Source: Hydrogenophaga sp. (lineage in GTDB: Bacteria; Pseudomonadota; Gammaproteobacteria; Burkholderiales; Burkholderiaceae_C). Taken from it: a stretch of DNA of 33,438 nucleotides. The stretch's first letter is position 1, and each line of letters begins with the position of its first letter. The DNA is taken from the NCBI GenBank assembly GCA_018333605.1, contig JAGXSV010000003.1, positions 1 through 33,438 of the forward strand, in the 5' to 3' direction. The translations under genes were made by a program, and so were the position numbers. This document shows positions 28,206 to 33,438 of this stretch, in pieces. Under the pieces are notes generated by a model. It saw only the letters and a program-made list of their open reading frames with translations. It ran no database searches and was not told where the DNA came from.

Positions 28206-28451
28206 GGTGTTGGGGAGGAGGGGCTGGTTTGCGAGGCGCTGCACGTGACCGATCCGGTCAACATTCTGGCTGCGCTGCACAAGGCCCGGACACTGGTTCG
28301 CCAGTACAGTGTGCCGGTGGAGGTGATTCTGGAGAAAATGACCAACATTGCCAAAGGCATCGGGATCAACGCCATCAACGAATGTGAAGACATCGTGTGT
28401 TTGCATCCGGCAGGCCGCGAGGGCTTGATTGCAGCCGGGTTATTGGAATGA
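28206..28451 (+). pseudogene. gcl: 3' remnant of glyoxylate carboligase
   Basis: Gcl is a ThDP enzyme that joins two glyoxylate molecules to tartronate semialdehyde and CO2. Here only about 80 codons remain open, from just after a stop at 28203 to the TGA at 28449. The segment EGLVCEALHVTDP, then KARTLVRQYSVPVEVILEKM and TNIAKGIGINAINECEDIV, matches the end of Gcl proteins, where VEVILERVTNISMG and an EFED-type stretch are characteristic. A usual 'VVVEV' is shortened to VEV. Full Gcl is about 590 residues, so over 85% is missing. The adjacent deaminase gene lies where the rest of gcl should be, which points to a deletion or rearrangement at about 28190-28205. hyi follows, as in intact gcl-hyi-glxR operons. 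Confidence 0.8.
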
Positions 28452-28460
28452 CACCCCCGC

Positions 28461-28560
28461 CGCGCTCCGCACGACACCCCCAAGGGGGCGGCACTGGCGG
28501 TCCGGCACAGCCGGCCCGCCAGTGTCCCTTGACGGGATCACGTCGTGCGCTGCAGGCTTC
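28461..28560. repeat. GC-rich palindromic intergenic element between gcl remnant and hyi
   Basis: Nested inverted repeats: CCCCC/GGGGG at 28478-28489; a long hairpin at 28493-28525 (CACTGGCGG-t-CCGGC, loop ACA, GCCGG-c-CCGCCAGTG); and outer arms CACGAC (28471-28476) and GTCGTG (28543-28548). There is no T tract. The CCCCCAAGGGGG core resembles dispersed palindromes I associate with Comamonadaceae genomes; that link is from memory. Confidence 0.65.
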
Positions 28561-28594
28561 GCTCCGGTTGGACCGCAACTGAAAGAACACCAAC

Positions 28595-29392
28595 ATGCCC
28601 CGCTTCGCCGCCAACCTCACCATGCTCTGGAACGAGCTGCCTTTCCTCGACCGTTTCGAAGCTGCCGCCAAGGCGGGTTTCAATGCGGTGGAGTTCTTGT
28701 TTCCCTACGACTTCCCGGCCGAGACCATCGCGCAGCTGTTGAAGCAGCATGGGTTGGAGCTGGTGCTGCACAACCTGCCGCCGGGCAACTGGGCTGCGGG
28801 CGAGCGCGGCATGGCCTGCATCCCGGGGCGCGAAGACGAGTTCCGTGCCGGTGTGGCCAAGGCGGCCGACTACGCGCCGGTGATCGGCGTGCAGCGCTGG
28901 CACTGCATGGCCGGGCTGATGCCAGCCGGCGTGAGCGAGGCGCAGGCCCGCGCCACCTGGGTGGGCAATGTGCGCTTTGCAGCGGCCGAGGCGAAGAAGC
29001 TGGGCCTGCCGCTGCTGATCGAGCCCATCAACACCTTTGACATGCCGGGCTATTTCGTCAACCGCCCGCGCCAGGCCATCGCGCTGATGGACGAGGTGGG
29101 TGCCGACAACGTGTTCCTGCAATACGACATTTACCACGCGCAGCGCATGGAAGGCGAGCTGTGCAACACGATCAAAGACCTGCTGCCGCGCATCCATCAC
29201 ATGCAGCTGGCCGACACGCCCGGCCGCCACGAACCGGGCACTGGCGAGATTCACCATAAAAATCTGTTCGACCACATCGATGCGCTGGGCTACACCGGCT
29301 GGATCGGCTGCGAATACAAGCCAAAGGACGCCACGCCCGGCGGCACGGACAGAGGCCTGACCTGGATTGCTGCGCATCAACAAAAACTCTGA
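28595..29392 (+). CDS. hyi: Hydroxypyruvate isomerase
   Basis: Interconverts hydroxypyruvate and tartronate semialdehyde in glyoxylate/glycerate metabolism. The 265-residue protein has a TIM-barrel of the xylose-isomerase-like family. Recognisable segments are FAANLTMLWNELPFLDRF at the N-terminus, the AVEFLFPYDF strand, VLHNLPPGNW, LIEPINTFDMPGYF with a catalytic Glu, LQYDIYHAQRMEG and the C-terminal GWIGCEYKP with the second catalytic Glu. Length and motifs match E. coli Hyi, and the frame is intact. The ATG at 28595 starts the conserved PRFAANL. It lies between the gcl remnant and a frameshifted glxR, in the order seen in glyoxylate operons. A 26-nt gap separates it from glxR. Confidence 0.94.
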   Translation: MPRFAANLTMLWNELPFLDRFEAAAKAGFNAVEFLFPYDFPAETIAQLLKQHGLELVLHNLPPGNWAAGERGMACIPGREDEFRAGVAKAADYAPVIGVQRWHCMAGLMPAGVSEAQARATWVGNVRFAAAEAKKLGLPLLIEPINTFDMPGYFVNRPRQAIALMDEVGADNVFLQYDIYHAQRMEGELCNTIKDLLPRIHHMQLADTPGRHEPGTGEIHHKNLFDHIDALGYTGWIGCEYKPKDATPGGTDRGLTWIAAHQQKL

Positions 29393-29418
29393 ACAGAACC
29401 CACAAGGAGACAAGACAC

Positions 29419-30367
29419 ATGACCAAAAGCGGACTCAAAGTGGGCTTCATCGGCCTGGGCATCATGGGCACGCCCATGGCGCTGAACCTCATCAACGCCG
29501 GGCACCAGCTGTATGTGAGCAGCCGCAGCAAAGTGCCCGAGGCGTTTGCCGAACAAGGCGCCACCCTTTGCACCAACGCCAGCGAAGTGGCCAAACGCGT
29601 CGACATCATCATCACCATGGGGCCGGCACGCCGCATGTGGCGGACGTGCTGTTTGGTGAAACCGGTGTGGCCAAGGGCCTCAAGGAATCGGCAGCCGGCC
29701 CGGACGGCCGGGTGGGCAAGACCGTGGTGGACATGAACGCCATCAGCCCCATGGCCACCGAGCAGTTCGCGTTGCAGATCAACGCGCTGGGCTGCGAGTA
29801 TCTGGACGCGCCGGTCAGCGGTGGCGAGGTGGGTGCCAAGGCGGGCAGCCATGACCATCATGGTCGGTGGGCCGGAGGCGGCATTTGAGCGCGTGAAACC
29901 GCTGTTGGAAGCCATGGGCAAGAACATCACGCTCCTGGGCGGCAACGGCAACGGCAACGGCAACGGCCAGACCACCAAAGTGGCGAACCCGATCATCGTG
30001 GCGCGCAACATCGAGGCCGTGGCCGAAGCCCTGCTGTTTGCCGGCAAGGCCGGCGCCGACCCGGTCAAGGCACGCCAGGCGCTGATGGGCGGCTTCGCGG
30101 CCAACCGCATCCTGGAGGTGCACGGCGAGCGCATGGTCAAGCGCACCTTCAACCCGGGCTTCCGCATCGAGCTGCACCAGAAGGATTTGAACCTCGCGAT
30201 GCCGGGGCGCAAAAGAGTTGGGTGTGAGCCTGCCCAACACGGCCAGCGCGGCGCAGCAGATGCAGAGTTGCACCGCGCACGGCATGGGCAGGCTCGACCA
30301 CTCGGCGTTGTGCCGTTCACTGGAATTGATGGCGAATCACGTGATCACACCTAAGCCCGCGACCTGA
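29419..30367 (+). pseudogene. glxR: Tartronate-semialdehyde reductase with three frameshifts
   Basis: GlxR reduces tartronate semialdehyde to D-glycerate (beta-hydroxyacid dehydrogenase family). Translation starts MTKSGLKVGFIGLGIMGTPMA, with the NAD(P)-binding GLGIMG motif and an AAGGAG ribosome site at 29404-29409. The frame then breaks three times. A base is missing near 29626-29627, an extra base sits near 29851 (before TIMVGGPE), and an extra A sits in the run 30211-30214. After each break the family sequence resumes: TPHVADVLFGE, DAPVSGGE, FAANRILEVHGERM, HQKDLNLA and finally SLPNTASAAQQM, with a restored stop at 30365-30367. Repaired, it would be about 315 residues, against about 292 in E. 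coli, partly because of a GGCAAC repeat. Either a recent pseudogene or sequencing/assembly errors. Confidence 0.88.
29941..29964 (+). repeat. GGCAAC hexanucleotide repeat, four copies, in glxR
   Basis: Four tandem GGCAAC units encode alternating Gly-Asn where E. coli GlxR has GGNGDGQT. The expansion keeps frame and adds four residues in a loop near the substrate/cofactor region. It looks like slippage-type growth. Confidence 0.85.
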
Positions 30368-30377
30368 AGTGCCTGAA

Positions 30378-30496
30378 CTCCCCTCCCCCGCTGGGGGAGG
30401 GGAGGGGTGGGGGCAGCGCGCGCCATCGCGTCACTTCTGCAGGCACAGCTTGCTTGCCAGCAGCCCCCACCCCCGCCTTCCCCCAGCGGGGGAAGG
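30378..30496. repeat. Composite GC-rich palindromic element between glxR and glycerate kinase
   Basis: Three inverted repeats lie in 120 bp. A 12-bp hairpin pairs 30378-30389 with 30393-30404 (loop GCT). An 11-bp long-range pair matches 30404-30414 with 30463-30473. A 9-bp hairpin pairs 30476-30484 with 30488-30496 (loop AGC). The C-rich and G-rich arms are typical of dispersed REP/BIME-like intergenic elements in proteobacteria. There is no T tract for termination. Confidence 0.75.
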
Positions 30497-30537
30497 AGCA
30501 AGACACCTCCGCACCGTCGTTCTCTAAACTAGCGACC

Positions 30538-31857
30538 ATGACCACCACCGCCCCCAGCCTCGACAACCCGCGCGCCCTGCTGCGCCACCTGTACGACGTG
30601 GCGGTGCTGCGCGCGCTGCCGCTGCACAACACCGCCGCCCACCTGCCCAGCCCGCCCAAGGGCCGCACGCTGGTGCTCGGCGCCGGCAAGGCCGGTGGCG
30701 CCATGGCGCAGGCGGTGGAGGCGCTGTGGCCGGCCGATGCGCCGCTCTCGGGCTTGGTGGTCACGCGCTACCACCACATTCCCCCGCGCCCCGAAGGTCT
30801 GCCGCAGCGCATCGAGGTGGTCGAGGCGGCCCACCCGGTGCCCGACGCCGCCGGCCTGGAAGCCGCGCAGCGCATCCTGCAACTGACCCAGGGACTGACG
30901 AAAGACGACCTCGTGCTCTGCCTCATCTCGGGCGGCGGCTCGTCCTTGCTGACCATGCCCTGCGACGGTCTCACGCTCGAAGACAAGCAGCGCATCAACC
31001 GCCAGCTGCTGGACAGCGGTGCCCACATCGGCGAGATGAACACGGTGCGCAAGCACCTGTCACGCATCAAGGGCGGGCGCCTGGCGGCGGCTTGCGCGCC
31101 GGCGCGCGTGGTCACGCTCACCATCAGCGACGTGCCGGGCGACGACGTGAGCGTGATCGCCAGCGGCCCCACGGTGGCCGACGCGTCCACCTGCGCCGAG
31201 GCGCTCGACATCTTGCGCCGCTACGCCATCGACGTGCCGCCCGCCGTGCGCGCGCAGCTGGAGAGCAGCGCGCTGGAGACGCCCAAGCCCGGTGACCCGC
31301 GGCTTTCGCGCTGCGAGACGCACCTGATCGCCACGCCCCAACAAAGCCTGGACGCCGCCGCCGACGCCGCCCGCGCGCTCGGCCTCAACGTCTATGTGCT
31401 CAGCGACGAAATCGAAGGCGAGTCGCGCGAGGTGGGCAAGGTGCACGCCGCGCTGGCGCGTTCCACCGCGCTCGGCCGCAGCAGTTTTGCCAAGCCCTGC
31501 GTCATCCTCAGCGGCGGCGAAACCACTGTCACGGTGCGTCCGCGCGCTGAAGGCCAGAAGAGGGGCCGCGGCGGCCGCGCCGGTGAGTTCTGCCTGGGCC
31601 TGGCCCAGGCGCTGGGCGGGCAGGCCGGCGTGTGGGCGCTCGCCGCCGACACGGATGGCATCGACGGCATGGAGGACAACGCCGGCGCGCTGGTTACGCC
31701 CGACACCCTGGCCCGCGCCGCCGCGCTGGGTCTGAAGGTCAGCGACCACCTGGCCTGCAACGACGCCTATGGTTATTTCGAGCCACTGGGCGATCTGGTA
31801 ATCACCGGTCCCACGCACACCAATGTGAACGACTTTCGGGCGGTGCTGGTGGTGTGA
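30538..31857 (+). CDS. ttuD: Glycerate 2-kinase (MOFRL family, TtuD/GckA type)
   Basis: Phosphorylates D-glycerate to 2-phosphoglycerate; older entries call the family hydroxypyruvate reductase (TtuD). The 439-residue protein has the N-terminal DUF4147 domain, with LVLGAGKAGGAMAQAVE, the glycine-rich LCLISGGGSSLLTMP, EMNTVRKHLSRIKGGRLA and SDVPGDDVSVIASGPTVAD. The C-terminal MOFRL domain has VILSGGETTVTV, RGGRAGEFCLGLA, ADTDGIDGMEDNAGA and GPTHTNVNDFRAVLV. The frame is intact. The start at ATG 30538 lies 7 nt after a -10-like TAAACT with no ribosome site. It would be the last step of the gcl-hyi-glxR route. With gcl truncated and glxR broken, its substrate would have to come from elsewhere. 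Confidence 0.92.
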   Translation: MTTTAPSLDNPRALLRHLYDVAVLRALPLHNTAAHLPSPPKGRTLVLGAGKAGGAMAQAVEALWPADAPLSGLVVTRYHHIPPRPEGLPQRIEVVEAAHPVPDAAGLEAAQRILQLTQGLTKDDLVLCLISGGGSSLLTMPCDGLTLEDKQRINRQLLDSGAHIGEMNTVRKHLSRIKGGRLAAACAPARVVTLTISDVPGDDVSVIASGPTVADASTCAEALDILRRYAIDVPPAVRAQLESSALETPKPGDPRLSRCETHLIATPQQSLDAAADAARALGLNVYVLSDEIEGESREVGKVHAALARSTALGRSSFAKPCVILSGGETTVTVRPRAEGQKRGRGGRAGEFCLGLAQALGGQAGVWALAADTDGIDGMEDNAGALVTPDTLARAAALGLKVSDHLACNDAYGYFEPLGDLVITGPTHTNVNDFRAVLVV

Positions 31858-31931
31858 TGCGCTGTGGCTTTGCGCTGACGGGTTCCTGCGTCAGGACGCG
31901 CAAGTGTTTGCGCGGTCGTTGAGGCGACCGC

Positions 31932-32699
31932 TCAGCGCCGGATGCGCCAGCCCGTCTTGAACACCCACCACACCACACCCAGGCAGGCCAGCATGAAGCC
32001 CAGCGTCATGCCCGTGCTGACGGCAATGTGCACGTCGGCCTGGCCATAAAACGCCCAGCGCAGGCCGCTGATGAGGTAGACCACCGGGTTGAACAGCGAC
32101 ACCGTCTGCCACACCGGCGGCAGCATGTTGATGCTGTAAAACGCACCGCCCAGAAAGGTGAGCGGGGTGATCACGAGCAGCGGCACGATCTGCAGTTTCT
32201 GAAAGTTGTCGGCCCACAGACCGATGATGAAACCAAACAGGCAGAAGGTGATGGCGGTGAGCACCAGCAGCGCCACCAGCCACACCGGGTGGGCCACGGT
32301 GTAAGGCACAAACACACGGGCCGTGAGCAGGATCAGCGTGCCCAGCAGCAGGCTCTTGGTGGCGGCCGCGCCCACATAGCCCAGCAGCACCTCGACCCAG
32401 TTCACCGGCGCACTCAGCAGCTCGTAAATGGTGCCCGACCATTTGGGCATGTAGATGCCGAAGGCGGCGTTGGAAATGCTCTCGGACAGCAGCGACAGCA
32501 TGAGCAGGCCGGGAATGATGTAAGCGCCGTAGCTCACGCCCCCAATGTCGCCCATGCGCGCGCCGATGGCCGAGCCGAAAACGATGAAATACAGCGAGGT
32601 GGTGAGCACCGGCGCGATGATGCTTTGCGCCCAGGTGCGCAGGGCACGGTTCATCTCGAAGCGGTAAATGGCGCGCACGCCGTGCAGGTTGAATGTCAT
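31932..32699 (-). CDS. ABC-2 type transporter permease (YadH-like)
   Basis: A 255-residue inner-membrane permease of the ABC-2 exporter family, closely resembling E. coli YadH. It has about six hydrophobic segments. Family-typical stretches are [61 protein letters not shown] and [20 protein letters not shown]. Its ATG overlaps the stop of the upstream ATPase gene by 4 nt (ATGA), so the two are translationally coupled and form one exporter. The exported substrate of YadGH-type systems is unknown. It is convergent with the glycerate kinase gene, with about 75 bp between. Confidence 0.92.
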   Translation of the reverse strand: MTFNLHGVRAIYRFEMNRALRTWAQSIIAPVLTTSLYFIVFGSAIGARMGDIGGVSYGAYIIPGLLMLSLLSESISNAAFGIYMPKWSGTIYELLSAPVNWVEVLLGYVGAAATKSLLLGTLILLTARVFVPYTVAHPVWLVALLVLTAITFCLFGFIIGLWADNFQKLQIVPLLVITPLTFLGGAFYSINMLPPVWQTVSLFNPVVYLISGLRWAFYGQADVHIAVSTGMTLGFMLACLGVVWWVFKTGWRIRR

Positions 32700-33438
32700 G
32701 CGGCCACCTGGATTGAGGCGGACGGGGTTTGCGGGGCATTGACCAGACCGACAAAGATCTCTTCCAGCGAGCTTTCGCTGGAGCGCAGGTCTTTGAAGTG
32801 GATGCCCTCGGCGCCCAGCGCGGCCAGCAGTTCAGCGATGCCGGTGTCGTCCTTTTGCACGTCAAAGCTGTAGGTCAGGGTGAGGCCATCAGCCGCGAGC
32901 GTGAGTGGCCAGCGCGCCAGCGCGGCGGGCACGACGGCCAGGGGCTGCTGCAGGGTAAGCGCCAGTTGCTTCTGGCCCAGCTGGCGCATGAGCGTGGTTT
33001 TTTCTTCCACCACGATCAGCTCGCCCTGGCGAATCACGCCAATGCGGTCGGCCATGTCTTCGGCCTCTTCGATGTAGTGGGTGGTGAGGATGATGGTGGT
33101 GCCGGCCTCGCGCAGTGCGCGCACCATGCGCCACATGTCGTGGCGCAACTCCACGTCCACGCCGGCGCTGGGTTCGTCCAGAAACAGAATCTTGGGCTCG
33201 TGCGACAGCGCCTTGGCAATCAGCACGCGGCGCTTCATGCCACCCGAGAGCGCCAGAATCTTGCTGTCTTTTTTGTCCCAGAGCGACAGGTCTTTCAAAA
33301 TCGTTTCGATGTAGGCCGGGTTGGGCGCCTTGCCAAACAGGCCCCGGCTGAAACTCACCGTGGCCCACACGGTTTCAAACGAATCGGTGTGCAGTTCTTG
33401 CGGCACCAGGCCGATGATGCTGCGGGCGGCGCGGTAGT
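32696..33438 (-). CDS. ABC transporter ATP-binding protein (YadG-like), 5' end outside window
   Basis: The ATPase of the exporter, cut by the window edge; the frame stays open to the last base. Visible parts are the Q-loop region [10 protein letters not shown], the ABC signature [15 protein letters not shown], Walker [13 protein letters not shown] and the switch His in [11 protein letters not shown]-terminal extension of about 80 residues is typical of DrrA/YadG-type proteins. The Walker A motif and N-terminus lie beyond 33438. The stop overlaps the permease start. About 247 residues are present of an expected 305-310. Confidence 0.92.
   Translation of the reverse strand, partial: YRAARSIIGLVPQELHTDSFETVWATVSFSRGLFGKAPNPAYIETILKDLSLWDKKDSKILALSGGMKRRVLIAKALSHEPKILFLDEPSAGVDVELRHDMWRMVRALREAGTTIILTTHYIEEAEDMADRIGVIRQGELIVVEEKTTLMRQLGQKQLALTLQQPLAVVPAALARWPLTLAADGLTLTYSFDVQKDDTGIAELLAALGAEGIHFKDLRSSESSLEEIFVGLVNAPQTPSASIQVAA

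Noticed and set aside
28493..28525. Hairpin as a terminator of the gcl remnant
   Set aside because: It lacks a T tract and has outer inverted arms, so it fits a dispersed palindromic element better than a Rho-independent terminator.

Overview
The window is GC-rich chromosomal DNA from a betaproteobacterium. Gene content and protein similarity point to Burkholderiales, most likely Comamonadaceae (Hydrogenophaga, Acidovorax or Polaromonas-like). The indicators are the hemC-hemD-hemX-hemY run divergent from ppc, the RNase E with a long Arg/Ala/Pro-rich tail divergent from rluC, an H-NS-family gene after rluC, and GC-rich intergenic palindromes of a type I associate with this family. The assignment rests on recognition, not on a search.

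Left part (1-9.1 kb): seryl-tRNA synthetase; a convergent Cho-type GIY-YIG nuclease; a tRNA-Ser(CGA) with a textbook terminator; a membrane histidine kinase facing a LuxR-type response regulator (convergent pair, signal unknown). A minus-strand group follows, in transcription order rnm (PHP phosphoesterase), yciO, an M50 protease and trpS. The TrpRS carries an extra C-terminal domain.

Middle part (9.1-22.2 kb): phosphoenolpyruvate carboxylase on the minus strand, divergent from the haem-biosynthesis run hemC-hemD-hemX-hemY. Next is a gene-poor gap of about 640 bp, then rne (minus) with two 3' hairpins and a leader of over 500 nt that abuts the divergent rluC. An H-NS-like gene with a strong terminator follows.

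Right part (22.2-33.4 kb): a decayed IS30-like transposase end; a long-chain acyl-CoA ligase divergent from a carboxylesterase; three small genes (Trp-rich protein, HNH nuclease, PNPOx-like flavoprotein); an 8-oxoguanine deaminase. Then comes a glyoxylate-to-glycerate cluster that looks broken. It has only a 3' remnant of glyoxylate carboligase (gcl), an intact hydroxypyruvate isomerase (hyi), a tartronate-semialdehyde reductase (glxR) with three single-base frameshifts and an expanded GGCAAC repeat, and an intact MOFRL-type glycerate kinase. GC-rich palindromic elements lie between these genes. The window ends in a YadGH-like ABC exporter whose ATPase runs off the edge.

Most of the window is ordinary housekeeping sequence. 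I found no clear new defence, mobile or biosynthetic system. The points most worth checking are the eroding gcl-hyi-glxR-glycerate kinase cluster, the appended TrpRS domain, the rne/rluC control region, the two-component pair of unknown signal, and a set of genes with a -10-like hexamer 6-8 nt before the start codon.
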